Of a stretch of DNA of 64,000 bases, positions 28,629 through 40,765 are shown in pieces. Within the stretch, counting starts at the first letter, position 1; each line of letters begins with the position of its first letter. The translations under genes and the position numbers were made by a program. Origin of the DNA: Polytrichum commune (taxonomy: Eukaryota; Streptophyta; Polytrichopsida; Polytrichales; Polytrichaceae); the NCBI GenBank assembly GCA_950295325.1, contig OX485804.1:51450429-51514428 (forward strand). Direction: 5' to 3'. Below the pieces are notes generated by a model. It was not told where the DNA came from. It searched no databases and saw only the letters and a list, made by a program, of their open reading frames with translations.

Positions 28629-28637
28629 AGCTCCCCC

Positions 28638-28650
28638 AGCAAATTACTAA
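28638..28650. repeat. 13-bp target-site duplication, 5' side of LINE
   Basis: AGCAAATTACTAA, identical to 7800-7812. Confidence 0.92.
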
Positions 28651-28683
28651 CATGGGGTCCATCCATGCTCAACAAGGTGATGG

Positions 28684-29025
28684 CTCGGGGGGGGGTAGTC
28701 ATTGGTTGGAGTAGCAATATACGTGTGAACAAATGATAGGGTATTTTAAAAACATGGGGGCTAAAAATTATAAATGGACTTAAGAGTAATATAGGGTATC
28801 AAAAATGGCACTGGACATCTTTAAAGTACTGTAGGGTATGAAATAATAGGTAATTTGGAATTATAAGTAATGCAAGCCATTTTTCTATTAACCCCAAGTA
28901 GAAATTTACATAATGTTAGCATGTGAAAAAAGAAGAAGAATTGAAAGTAATACCCCCCTATAAAATAGTGGTTGTTCGCACCTATATCCTTAACTTTTTA
29001 ACACACTGCCCCCCCCCCCCCCGAG
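28684..29025. mobile_element. G-tract MITE 1 (342 bp, hAT-like)
   Basis: Starts CTCGGGGGGGGG and ends in a C run followed by GAG. It is flanked by a perfect 8-bp TSD, GGTGATGG (28676-28683 and 29026-29033). The 8-bp TSD fits hAT. No coding capacity. It lies 33 bp outside the LINE TSD. Confidence 0.85.
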
Positions 29026-29033
29026 GGTGATGG

Positions 29034-32000
29034 CCTAGAAGTGCATGCTCCATTGCACTTTGGGCCGGGTGCATGTCGTATCTTCCTAATGAAAGGGGCC
29101 ATACACATCATAAAATTGATATTGAGATAATTTTGCACTTTAGATGAGTTCAAAAATAAGCAAGCAATTTTTGGAAATGTGAACAATCGTGCTTCAAGTG
29201 TTGTTATTTGATGTGCTCACCATGTAGCCGCTATGTAGGTGATTGTATATTAAAAGACTGTGGACATGATATGTGTAGACATTTGGCATCAGAATTGAGA
29301 TATTAGAGAGAGCATGCAGTGGCAATTTAGTTTGGAATTGGCCAAAAAGTCCAAAGTTATCTGAAGTAGTAGTTAATTTGTGGTAGGAGGGACTCCCAAC
29401 AAATCTTAATTAGGATCCAAACCAAAGCTCTACAATTTTTGCAATGCTTTATTTGTAAGGCATGAGGTCAAAATGGATAATGTTTTTGGGGGTTGTTGAG
29501 AACTTTTTTGTTTGAGGACATTAATTTGGGGTGCCCCATAAATATTTACAAAATTTTAGCAACTAATGATCCATATGGAAGCTTGGGGTAACGGGCCAAG
29601 ATACTCGGGGAAAGGGACTTATCTCAGGGTGGACTCTTCATATCACATATGAACTAACGTAAGTGTAAGAAGGGGTATTATTTGAGGCATTAGCGTACAT
29701 AGTATACATAAGGATGAGATGTTATTTTTCTTTAGTGTGTGCATTTAAAGAGGCTATTAAGAAAGTTGAAGTAAAGGTATATGTACAAAAAGGGGCCCTT
29801 GGATTTAGAGGAAAATTTGACAGGAGATGTGCTAGTTCCATCCAATTCACGTTTTTATCCATTAACACTATATTCGTTAATTTGGGACTTTTTGGGCATT
29901 TTGAGACATTTACAAACATAAGAACATGGATAAAATGAAAAAAATATTGAAGAATGTTGGGAGATGCAAATACTTTGAAGCGGGTGTTCATATCAAGAAC
30001 CCAAATAAGCACTCACATCAAGATGGTTTAGGTAGGACAATCCAAACATTAGACCATATTGAAGAGGGAATCATATGACACTCATATTTTTGGAAATAGA
30101 ATATACAACATATGGCATGTAAATTGAATAGCATCCTAACACCATACATCCATTGGATAGTGCGACCCAAAATCATCTTGCCTATGGCCCAAACCTCTAC
30201 GCCTACGATGGCCTATCTAGCCTTGGAGACTGCATCTTTTTCTTTTGTTGCCGATTCTTTTGCTCCCATTGCTTCAACATTCCTGAAAATCTTTGCCTCA
30301 TGACTGTAGCCAAGATTGGGACGTGAGCCCTCCATAACACATTTTGGATTCCGTCAACCGCCCGAATTATATGACAAAGAATTCGAATACGGTGAAGTGG
30401 ATTGTCTTGCATTTCTGGACATGGCGTACAAACGTTCCAACTCGATGGACGCACTAGACCGCAGAGGTTTAGGGTTGGACGCAACCTGCAACACATCAAA
30501 CCAAGAAACATGTATTAGTTTAAGGAGAAAGACCCAAACATGTCACACGTTCCTTTTAGGGCAGAATGATTGTAATGTATGGTTAAGCCATATGCGGGGG
30601 GGTCACCTTGTCACGGGGGCGGGGGGGGGGGGGGGGGGGCTCCGAGTTGGCAAGGAGGGGCAAAGTGTCCCGCAAAGGAATAGGGAGGGGTCCACTCTTT
30701 GCGAGCCGAGCGTCCATCCGCAGTCGCCGTTGAGGTGTAATATTGCCGCTGGGCTGAGAGGGGGACGCCCGGACATAGTTGCGATCTATGCCCTTGAGTG
30801 GTGATGGAAACAAAGATTGTCGGAAGATTTGCTTGGGTGGGGGGCTATCGACGACGCCGGCATCAAGAGGCTCCTTGGAGTAGTCGATGATGGACGCGGC
30901 ATCGTAAACGGTCTCATAGAAGAAGCTTCCCAAGTTTGAGTCATCAATGACCTCAAGCGAGGGCTCCAAACGCTGATGCCAAAACAAAAAGAAACAAAAC
31001 CCAAGGGAAGGGGGAGAGGGAGCATGTGAAAATCGATATACATTTGAGGCATATTTTACACAAATGGCACACCATGTACAAATTCAGGTGGAGTACTACC
31101 GACCGACGACACGGAATGAAACTGTGATTCAGCATTACACGGGTTGGGAGACAAACCCTAACTTTCGGTGGAAGGTGGATTTTGAGCATGGTCCATCTTG
31201 GATAGATACAGATTCCATATTCATAGAATGGAAACCACGGAAAAATCATAGTTGATCAATGTCCATCCCTCGAAAGTACATAACTTTTGCAAAAGACAAC
31301 CTTGCTTAGATCGAACAAGAAGCATGCTACGTTGAATAAGAAGTTGGTAGGATTGTATTATCATAATAATTATAGTTTCATATGTAACTATAGTAGACAT
31401 ATATTAGTCATATGTGTGATCCTCAAAATAGGGGTAGAGTGTGGGTTGAACTTAGGAACGCTCCAACTCGATCAGGGTTGGATGAATATCCATATACAAT
31501 ATTTCATAACAAATGTGAACTTTATTTTATTATTTTGTTTGGGACTAAATTGTTGGGTTGAATGAATATGCACTTTTTGCATAACGCTTCCAAGGTCGTA
31601 GTATTTATATTTTATTTCACATTGTATTAATAGCCAACATTGTATATGATTTTTTTCGTGAAGTTCATTTCAAGTGCTCTACCCGCGTGGTTTTGTTGGT
31701 GAAGTTGGTTTCAAGTGCTCTACCCAATGTGCTTATGTCGGCCAACCACTGATTTTGGCATACTAAACTGATAATATATTTGAGATTCTTGACAATATAG
31801 TTTTGGGCAAATTCATGTTGTTGTGGTCCATATATTAATTTGAGACAAGAGAAAGTCTCAAATTAGCGAATATAATGTTCATTGTTGTCATATGGTATAG
31901 TCCTCAATGACTACCTTGTCCGTTCTTGTTGGAATTTACATTTGGGTTCTAGGCTTTTACAAAGTGGAGGCTCATGGAGCACTCATGGGCTCCCTTGAAA

Positions 32001-32465
32001 TTTTTTTCTTTGGATTGTGGCTAAGTTATTGTGCTCTCGTCTTTGCTTGCTTGATGCAATCATTGAGTTACATGCTATGGTTGAAAAGATGTTCAATGAC
32101 TTTCTTATTGAAAAGTGAAAGTAACATGCTATTTGTGGAAACATCACATGGCCTGCAAAAGTGTCACAAATGCCGTGCTCTCAAATATAAGGAAGGTTGG
32201 CTTGAATTGGTCTTGGAAGCAGCTTCACCAACTACATTTGGATGTATTTACAAAATGCTAGTAGCATATGCAAGTGATAATGAGGGAAGAAGTCTTTTTT
32301 AGTCATGAATGTTATGTTCTTCATTGTTACTTCAAACACTCTTGATAGCAATTAAAACATAACTTTCATGATATATGAAACCTTCTTCTTTACTCTATGA
32401 GCTTGTGCCCATATATAATCAATTTCAAAATGCAATTTTTTCCAAAGTTGAAGTGCACTCCACAA
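29034..32465. other. Intergenic DNA, no confident gene
   Basis: AT-rich, mostly featureless. 30200-30990 on the - strand has exon-like stretches: one reading ASNPKPLRSSASIELERLY, with an acceptor-like TTGCAG upstream of it, and one at 30987-30590 containing SFFYETVYDAASIIDYSKEP. They are separated by stops and by a G/C homopolymer at about 30621-30639. They may be remnants of a gene or transposon that I cannot name. The 131-codon + frame at 31907-32302 is also unrecognised. Confidence 0.4.
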
Positions 32466-32473
32466 GACTAGAA

Positions 32474-33338
32474 CTCGGGGGGGGGGGGGGCACTCCCTTG
32501 TATATTTTGCATACACCTGTGATAATGACCTATTAAAATGGGGGCTATTTACCTATGAGAAAGGATTAAAAGGGATGCTAATTTTTGAAATAATGGTAAA
32601 TTGTTGTGATTATTTGCACTCTATTGGTAATTATAAATTCTTGGATGGTTGATTTTATGGTACCCTATATTACTTATATGTAAATTTTTTTCCCTGATTG
32701 CCCCCATTCCTTAAAGTGTATGATACAGTAGAATTCTCGTTAGAAGCATGTGTACAGAGTAAGAGAAACAAACATTTACTAGGGTTTAGGGTTCAGGGTC
32801 ACACTAAAGTCCGGGCAAAGCAAAACACTAAACAATAACAACAAAAGATTGCAATTACATGTCATTAAGCAACACGAGCCAACGAATAAAAGTTGTGTTG
32901 GACAACACAACTAGAAACCTTGAGGTCTTAGGTAGATTTTTCAATTTTTACCCAAGAGTGGGCCTAGAGAGTGCAAAATTTATCGGTTGATAGCCCCCAT
33001 TTCCTAATGTATTTAGGCAATTAGCCGGCATTTTTTTTTTCATTTATGCAATTTCCAAAAGGTCTAAAGTGGGGCCGGTTTTATATTTTGGTGGCAAAGT
33101 ATTTAATTCTTGAAACTATCGCTTTTTCTCCATGCTATTTTATATGTACCACTTAGGTAATTTAATCATGTTTTGTCAAATGCTATATTACATATAATCA
33201 TGTTTCACAATCCCAGAGCACCCTATACTACATCTAATAATTTTACAAATTTTACAAATTTTACGCCAAATTTTTATACAAGACCCTATATTTTATCGCA
33301 CGTAGTTCCTAAGTTTTTCGCCAGTGCCCCCCCCTGAG
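32474..33338. mobile_element. G-tract MITE 2 (865 bp, hAT-like)
   Basis: Begins CTCGGGG with a run of about 14 G then CACT, and ends AGTGCCCCCCCCTGAG. A perfect 8-bp TSD, GACTAGAA, is at 32466-32473 and 33339-33346. Its subterminal GGGGCTATTTACC block also occurs, inverted, near 50796-50809 in another hAT-like element, so they are related. No transposase frame. Confidence 0.87.
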
Positions 33339-33346
33339 GACTAGAA

Positions 33347-36300
33347 CCTGAGTCGGCTTTGGGGAAAAAAAATCACATGTGAATGTGACGTTCTCACAAA
33401 TACTATGTTAAGTGCATTTTAAAAGTGATAAATGTTTATTCAATTCAAGGTTTATATTTTGTATATGTAGTGGAGGCATTTATTACATTACATTGAAAAT
33501 ACACGAGTCCATTTCCTAGCATGCGATTAGTACATATACACTTGTTTTTCTCTATAAAATTCTCATATGTAGGGGGCTTTAATTACATAGCAACCCACGC
33601 ATGTCAATTAGACTTCCAATGAAGAGTATGTACCCCGCGGAACTTATCAGGTTAAGTGTGCATTTCTTGGATATTCATGACCATTGAAACTATACTTGAA
33701 GAGGTATTGGAGGAGGTATTGGATGAGCATTGGACAATAAAGGTCATTAATGTAGTATTAACAAGTGTTGACAAGTAGTTGAATGTCTTCAATTTTCCTT
33801 GGCCTTTTCATAGCTTTGTGCATGCTTCTGTTTTTTCCTTGAAACAGATGTCATAATTGTGGAACTCAATAGAGTGTACTCGGACGTGTTGTATATGAAG
33901 ACAAAGGAAGAACCAAGGAATGCATAAGGACGACATCAAGGGAGGAGAAAATTACAAGGAAAGAGGAGGAGAGGTTTGGAAGGGCTATGGGAGGAAGGGG
34001 AGAGGGAAGAGGGAAGGAAATACCACATGGACTTCATTTGTTTTTGTTAGCCTCAATGTAATTGTCTTTCCAATGATGTGGCACCTCTACAAAAATATGG
34101 GATCAAGCATTACTCATGAATATGAAATCCATATGAGTACATGGAAATTACATCTAATGATTATCAATGTTGTCCCCCGCCCTAGACACTTCCTTCGCCC
34201 ACCCAACTGCTCTACTAAATAACTCTCCAACAACCATCTAAGCTTCATTCCAAAATTCCCGAAAAAAACATGGATTGAGGACTATAAGATATCATCTGTG
34301 ACAGGTCTATGACATACAGACTAGGAGTTGGATAGAAGTTAGAATAAATTCATGGAGAGAGGGAATTATTGTATATAAGCATACCTCTCATTCATTCAAC
34401 ATAAATACTTGACCTCCTGTAAGATTGCTGCCTATACATCTCAAATGACATCAAGTACATCAAATCGGGATCTTTGAAACTAATCCCGGTGTTGAATCTA
34501 CTGAAAAGAGTAACCTCCGGGCCACATGCTATTTCAAGGCTTTTGTGTTGGACGAATGAGAGGTAGTGTATGACATTTCCCTCTCACCCAGATTCACTCT
34601 CTGTGCACCCAAATCTCCATTTTCTTTTTACCAGACTCGTGGGCTTTGCTTTTCAACAGTCTACCTAGAATTCTTCGCTTTCAACCATCAATCAATAGTA
34701 CTGGGTGGCGGTGCAATATATATTGAGAGTGATAATGGAGGTGGGGAAGCTGCCGCATCAATCATTCCAGCAGGGAAGCTGCAGGTGGGTGAGCATGACT
34801 GCTGCACTTTAGTACTACTGATGAAGCCATGTCACCTGTCAGACACCTAATTCCACTTGAATCATTTCAATCTTCATGCATCCACAACCCAATGTTTCGA
34901 TGACCTTTTCCACCCGGACAAAATGTCAAATGTGATAGTCGAACTAGATCAGCCTTCCATATCATATAACATACGTACATGTGGCCCTTTTTTTTGTGGA
35001 TCGCTCCAAGTCATCTAGCTCCAAGTGAAGACTGCCTTTCCTCCTGAAGAGATCACATATTCACCCTATCAATTTATGTTAGCAGTTGAGGAGCCGGAAT
35101 GGTGTTCATATTGTGTGCACATCATCCAATCTGATCATCACACTTGTTTTCTGGGATCCATCAGAAGTGACGAGAACATAAAGTCCACACAACCCAAAAT
35201 GTTTTGATCAAACTCCTATATTTTATTGGTATGTGCTAGATGAGTATTTCAAAGAACAAGCATCATGCGTACACATGATTCAAAGAGATTGGACTAGATA
35301 ATGTCTTCAAAAATTATTAATTATCCCATACTCAATCATGCATACAATGGGGAGGATCTATGCATTCAGTTAAGGAATCAACAAACATGCACTTCTGACA
35401 AACATAACTGAATCATTTGCCGATTCTTCATCGTAGGTTTCCTAATGGAACACATGTTTCGTTGTGTGCATCTATCTAATCAGCAGAAGATGGAGAGTAT
35501 GAAAAAACGAACCGAAATAACATCCACACACTGTATTCGTCAACGGGGAGAGCATTAGTGGCACAACATTTCTACAGTTTCTTTCGAGAAAAAAACATGT
35601 ATATCACAACTTCAATATGCATGGTTCTATCAACCACTTGACCAATGCATTGGTAGCCTTCGTGCAAGCTAGGTTTTTACACTTTCATTGTGCACAACCA
35701 TCAATCGACTTCTGGGGAATGGGGACTGCAAGACTCAGTTTAAACTTATAATCTGCGGATTTTGCATGATATTAAAGATTAAAATTGTAGGGGAAACAGG
35801 AACATCATTCAGAGTTTCAAGCCCCCGATGTGTGGTGACGAGCTGCTGGAATTGATCAATGACCAGTCTAATAACGAAAATGAAGAATGCTATTCTGCTG
35901 TCGGCGAAGAAAAATGATGATCCTTGCACTTGGGGGACTCAACCTTAACACAGTAACAACATCGTAAACCCTAATTCATCGTCTACATTTGATCCTCCGG
36001 ATTGCTAATTGCTTGCTTACTAATTGCTTGCTTGGATCATCGATCATCCATCATCACCACCTCCGCCTGTCGTCAGCTTCTCCGTTGAGCCGCTTGCATG
36101 AGCAACAATTGAACCGACACGGATCGAAAAGCTCGTACTTTCGATGAATATCCATCACAACAACATCAAACATTAAATAAAAAATTGTAAGCTGTGAGCT
36201 AGCTACCTGTGCATGATGATGCATGCCTTACAATGTCGTCGACCAAGAATTTGGAAAATCGTCACCATAAATTCCATCATCATCGCTCGCTACTGCGAGA

Positions 36301-36373
36301 ACCAAAGCTATCAAGACGAACACAAAATTGTCGGAGCTTGATGAAAGAGATATGACGGAGCCCTTTGTTCGGC
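33347..36373. other. Intergenic DNA containing dispersed repeats
   Basis: No gene recognised. About 34300-34610 resembles 47930-48240 (shared GGAGAGAGGGAAT, GTGTTGGA(C/T)GAATGAGAGGTA-like and TTTCCCTCTC-like blocks). About 35270-35560 resembles 59650-59930 (GAGGATCTATG(C/T)ATTC, then TTCGT(T/G)GTG and AATCAGCAGAAGATGGAGA-like blocks). These are probably parts of one degraded repeat family. Confidence 0.5.
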
Positions 36374-39014
36374 TTAGAAGAAGAGGGCGAGGCATGCAAC
36401 GATGGTGGCCACCGCCATGGGCTTCGCCATAGCCGCAAGAGCGGCAGGTGCGCTTGACGGTGCGCTTGCAGCGGGACTCCCAGCCGGTCCGAAAGGGGTT
36501 GGAGGAGAAGCCGTTGGAGATGCAATGGTGGTAGTCGGCGATGGCGATGGCGATGTCGCAGGGGGGGAGGTTGCAGGTGCAGGGACCGGGGCAAGTGTTG
36601 GGGTTAGCGTTGGGGTTGGGGCAGGGGCGAGCTTGGGAGCTGCGGTGGGGGCAGCGGTGGCACCCGTGACGGTCACCTTGAGCTTCATCCCCATGGAGCA
36701 GTGACCGATCACTCCGCAGATGTAGTAGAACGTCCCCGCCTTCGTTAATGCGATCGTGTCCTTTCCGGTTGCGTACTTCGCAACCGCATTCAGCGAGCAC
36801 GCTTGGTACTCCGCAGCGGTGGCGAGTTCCCAGACGTTGTGTGCGCCCACGGTGTAGGAGAACACTGCAAAATGAAGAAGGAAAACCCTATCAGATCTCC
36901 AGCATGTACTCTTTCTACCAAATTTAGCACTTGCATGTTTGTTTGAGCACCGCTAACAGGTGGAGGATAGAGGACGTGAGGATCGTCGTGTGGAAAAGAA
37001 TTTCTGCCCTAGCTAAAAGAGTTGTACCATAGCCTGGTGCAGTAGAAGAACACTGCAAAAAGGAGAAAACCTATCAGCTAACTACCCTTCGCTCTGCCTC
37101 TCATCATGCACATCATCGAACCATCCACTCTTTCTACCGAAGAAAGCACGGAAAATGGTATGGTGGATCTCGGTCGTGTGAGTAAGGGTGTCGCTAAGAG
37201 AGAGGACTTGAGGCTTGGCGTGTGGACAAATATTGTTACCCCTAGCTAAAAGACTAGTACTATAGGCACGATGTAGGAGAACACTGCAGAAAGCAGAGGA
37301 AGTCTCATCAAACACAATACCTATCCTGCGCTCTGCCTCTCACCATGCACATTATCGACCAATGCAGTACTCTTTCTACCAAATGGAGCATCTATGGTGA
37401 ATCTCACCCAAGTATCACTAACAGGTGAAGAAAAGAGGAATTGCTCTGCCCTAGCTAGATGATTTTGTACCACAGGCACAATGTGGGAGAACTCCATCAG
37501 CTATCCGGCGTTCTGCCTCTCACCGTGCACTCTTTCTACCAAATTTAGCAAACATGGTGAACCTCGCCCCAAGTACCCCCTGGCAAGTATCACTAACAAG
37601 TGAAGGAAAGAGGAATCGTGGCTCGTCATGTTGACATTGCTTGCTACCCTAGCCGAAAGATTTATACCATAGCCACCTATGGTTGCTCGCCTCACTTCTG
37701 AACATCGACCCAAACCTCCTTGCATTCTCATGTGTGGCTCGCTCGGCAAGCTGCACTGTAAATTAAAATGTTTCTGGACAACCAAGCTCACTACACCCTA
37801 GACGGAGATTTACCCAGGGAAGAACAGTACAACTATGACAATAGCCAGTTGCCTTCATGAGCGGCGGGATGGTTAACAAACATATCCGATAATGTGAGAA
37901 CACAACCGGTGAGAGGAGGAATCGAATTAGGCGAGAAATGAAGATTTCGTTTGGATTCTAGTATAACCACCTTCCTCATAGTCACTATGAAAGGAGACAC
38001 CACGTCATCAAAATTCCTTCTCACATCGGTAGTGAAGGTCGCAACTAGCTGGAAAGATAAACCAACAGAAGAGGGCCATCAAAACACTTCCCCGAGCCCC
38101 TGCCAGTTACTAGACTTGCCGTTGCACCACAAGGTGGCGAAACACCTCATTTACGGTTCGGAGGAGCTTAAGGCTCTCGATAGATAGATTGAAACGGACA
38201 GAGAAATGGTACACGAACAACATCAGCATTCTCACAAATCACAATATTCTCCTTCACCACGTGATGATTCCGTCATGAGCACAACAATGCATTGAAACTA
38301 CTGTAAACAGCCGGGTGACCGGCCGACGGCTATGGCGACAGAATTTTTTTTCCCCAGCTGTACTACTATTTCATCATCCCCCACATTCGCTGTTTCCGAC
38401 CATGAAGTTGTCAACATTGAGCGTCTTCGAGATCACAGCCACCTCACCTACCTAGAAATGCCGCTAACCATGAAATGCTGCAACATTCATACTCCCACTC
38501 GCTCGCTCTCTAATCACTCTACCCAGAAGCATTATTCTATAATCCTGAAATGCGGCTACAGTCGCTCCAAACTCCCAAGTACACCTACCTACTACTGCAG
38601 CGGGACACTCTTCCTCTAATCCAACCTTCTGATGGTCGGTTTGAACACAAAATAGAATCGAAGCACATTCTGAAAACCGACAAGACCTACGATCTGGGCG
38701 AACAGGCTCTCAACATACAAAAGGTCGATGCAGAAGTTTTGCGCACACAATGTCCCAAGGTGAGATTAACTAGTCATCTGTCGATACCACTAAAACTCAC
38801 CCAGCGAGTCGCCGACCATGAAGGAGATGTTTTTGGCCCACACGTCGTTGTACCAGTTGATGTCATTGCTAGGAGGGTAATCCCACTGCGTCGATCCACC
38901 CACCGAGTAAGTCGCCCCCTGCGCCCCACACACAAGAAACGCCAACATGGCCACTACCACCACCATTGCGCATGTCCCAGCACTGCCTCTTCCCTGCACC
39001 ATCCTCCCGGCCAT
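36374..39014 (-). CDS. GPI-anchored phytocyanin (blue copper protein) with AGP-like tail
   Basis: Cell-surface type 1 copper protein, uclacyanin/early-nodulin-like class. Exons 39014-38801 and 36864-36374, with clean GT/AG sites and phase 1, give 234 aa. Signal peptide about 1-33 (hydrophobic MVVVVAMLAFLVC, cleavage near GAQG-A). The plastocyanin-like domain runs to about 137. Copper ligands by family pattern: His80 (GAHNVWEL), Cys121 and His126 (YYICGVIGHC), and axial Met131. The structural disulfide would be Cys94-Cys127. After the domain a Pro/Ala/Thr/Ser-rich linker (APTPTLTPTLAP, SPPATSPSPSP) gives likely arabinogalactan sites, then a hydrophobic end (MAVATIVACLALFF) as for a GPI signal. 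An in-frame upstream Met (39062) would put extra polar residues before the signal peptide, so 39014 is preferred. The intron is 1,936 bp and carries tandem repeats. Confidence 0.92.
36850..37678 (-). repeat. Four tandem units in the phytocyanin intron, copying the exon 2 acceptor
   Basis: Units of about 190-230 bp start near 36850, 37040, 37273 and 37481. Shared blocks are GTAGGAGAACACTGCA, CTCTGCCTCTCA(C/T)CATGCAC, ACTCTTTCTACC and CCCTAGCTAAAAGA. The first unit contains the real exon 2 acceptor (exon starts at 36864). Units 2 and 3 retain the same TGCAG/TGTTCT sequence at about 37053 and 37284 on the - strand; the fourth has lost it. Confidence 0.8.
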
Positions 39015-39529
39015 AGCTACCTGCAGCAAACCGTCACAGCCTGTACCTGGAAACTCTCTCAACTCGCCCTCTCTCTACCCGTCTACCCCCTTCTCCCCTC
39101 CAGCCTGCAACACCACCGCAGCTCCTACCTCACAGACACAACCACTCACTCAACTCCCTTCGATTCCCAGGTAAGCTCAGCTACCTTAGCTGCAGCAGGG
39201 AAGTGAAGAGGTCGCCGGTGATGGATGAGTGCCAGTGGTAACGGCTGCGTGAGTGGGTTTATAATGACGAGTGATGGATGTTGTGGGTGCTGCTGTATGA
39301 GACTTGAATCTGGATATTGTGCGTGGGAGATTACGGCCACCGTAAGTGTCGCTTGGGTTTGGGAGGGTGTGACGGCGGGGGAGGCGAAGGGAAAGGGGCC
39401 TGCTGCGGAGGTGTGAACGAGGGAGGTTACAACTTGCAGCTGCTGCTGAATCCACACAAGACAACCAACACTACATGATCGCCTTTCGAGAGGACTCTCT
39501 CTTTCTCTCTCTCCCTGGCACTGCAGGCG

Positions 39530-40765
39530 GCGCACAAGCAAGTAAAAGTTGTAAGCTTTTGGATGTATGCGTATGTGTAAGCTTATGGGATACATGTGTA
39601 ACTTTACGGTTGTATGTGTAAGCTTATGGATGCATGAGGGAGTGACAGAGTGCATGAATCATGGTAGTGTAATGTGCTGCCATTGACTGAGGATAGCCAA
39701 CCGCCACATTAATTAAGGTAGATAAGCAAGCAAGCAAGTAAAAGTTGTAAGCTTATGGATGTATGTGCAATCTTTTGGATGTATTCGTATGTGTAAGCTT
39801 ATGGATGCATGAGGGAGTGAGAGAGTGCATGAATCATGGTAGTGTAATGTGCTCCCAGACGGCCAGCAGGAAGTTGTTGCTGCTACCATTGACTGAGGAT
39901 AGCCAACCGCCACACTAATTAAGGTAGATAAGCAAGCAAGCAAGTAAAAGTCGTAAGCTTATGGATGTATGTGCAATCTTTTGAATGTATGCGTATGTGT
40001 AAGCTTCTGGATGCATGAGGTAGTGAGAGAGTGCATGAATCATGGTAGTGTAATGTGTTGCCAGACGACCAACAGGAAGTTGTTGATGTTGCCATTGACT
40101 GAGGATAGCCAACCGCCACACTAATTAAGGTAGAGAAGCAAGCAAGCAAGTAAAAGTTGTAAGCTTATGGATGTATGTGCAATCTTTTGAATGTATGCGT
40201 ATGTGTAAGCTTATGGATGCATGAGGGAGTGAGAGAGTGCATGAATCATGGTAGTGTAATGTGTTGCCAGATGGCCAGCAGGAAGTTGTTGCTACTGCCA
40301 TTGACTGAGGATGGCCAACCGCCACACTAATTAAGGTAGAGAAGCAAGCAAGCAAGTAAAAGTTGTAAGCTTATGGATGTATGTGCAATCTTTTGAATGT
40401 ATGCATATGTGTAAGCTTATGGATGCATGAGGGAGTGAGAGAGTGCATGAATCATGGTAGTGTAATGTGTTGCCAGATGGCTAGCAGGAAGTTGTTGTTG
40501 CTGCCATTGACTGAGGATAGCCAACCGCCACACTAATTAAGGTAGATAAGCAAGCAAGCAAGTAAAAGTTGTAAGCTTATGGATGTATGTGCAATCTTTT
40601 GAATGTATGCGTATGTGTAAGCTTACGGATGCATGAGGGAGTGAGGGAGTGAGGGAGTGAGAGTGCATGAATCATGGTAGTGTAATGTGTTGCCAGACGA
40701 ACAACAGGAAGTTGTTGTTGCCATTGATTGAGGAGAGCCAACCACTACACTAAATAAGGTAGATA
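39530..40765 (-). repeat. 206-bp tandem array, about six units
   Basis: The AGCAAGCAAGCAAGTAAAAG start of the unit recurs at 39724, 39931, 40137, 40343 and 40549 (spacing 207, 206, 206, 206), preceded by a divergent unit from about 39530. Adjacent full units are very similar. The last has an expanded GAGGGAGT run and a frayed end. Repeated 76-codon frames on the - strand (39943-39713, 40149-39919, 40355-40125) are a product of the array; 206 is not a multiple of three. The array starts about 0.5 kb upstream of the phytocyanin start codon. Confidence 0.93.

Larger units (their letters stand above)
7813..28637 (-). mobile_element. Full-length multi-ORF non-LTR retrotransposon (Dualen/RandI-like LINE), split by a copia element
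   Basis: Reading on the - strand the element runs from GGGGGAGCTATGG at 28637 to a hairpin and (TTC)4 tail ending at 7813, flanked by a perfect 13-bp TSD. Its span is 20,825 bp; subtracting the copia insertion and one 5-bp TSD leaves about 14,143 bp, very long for a LINE. ORFs in order: ORF0 (28628-25905), ORF1 gag-like (25625-23544), ORF2a with three 2A-like motifs (23551 to 14860, interrupted by copia), and ORF2b with APE, RT, RNase H and a candidate second nuclease (14853-8350). The sense strand is strikingly rich in A and C throughout, unlike the copia insert and the flanks. No frameshift is visible in ORF1, ORF2a outside the insertion, or ORF2b. Assignment near Dualen/RandI rests on domain order; a tree of the RT is the decisive test. 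Confidence 0.9.

Noticed and set aside
30583-30987. 134-aa ORF with a Pro run as a real gene
   Set aside because: The Pro run is a C homopolymer. Exon-like signals exist, but no continuous gene model or family could be supported.
36228-36800. 190-aa and 104-aa ORFs overlapping phytocyanin exon 2
   Set aside because: Shadows in other frames of GC-rich, repetitive Pro/Ala codons.
39713-40355. Series of 76-aa ORFs
   Set aside because: One frame repeated by the 206-bp tandem array; the unit length is not a multiple of three and no protein family is recognised.
39530-40765. CRISPR array
   Set aside because: Repeats are contiguous 206-bp units without spacers, in a plant-type genome.
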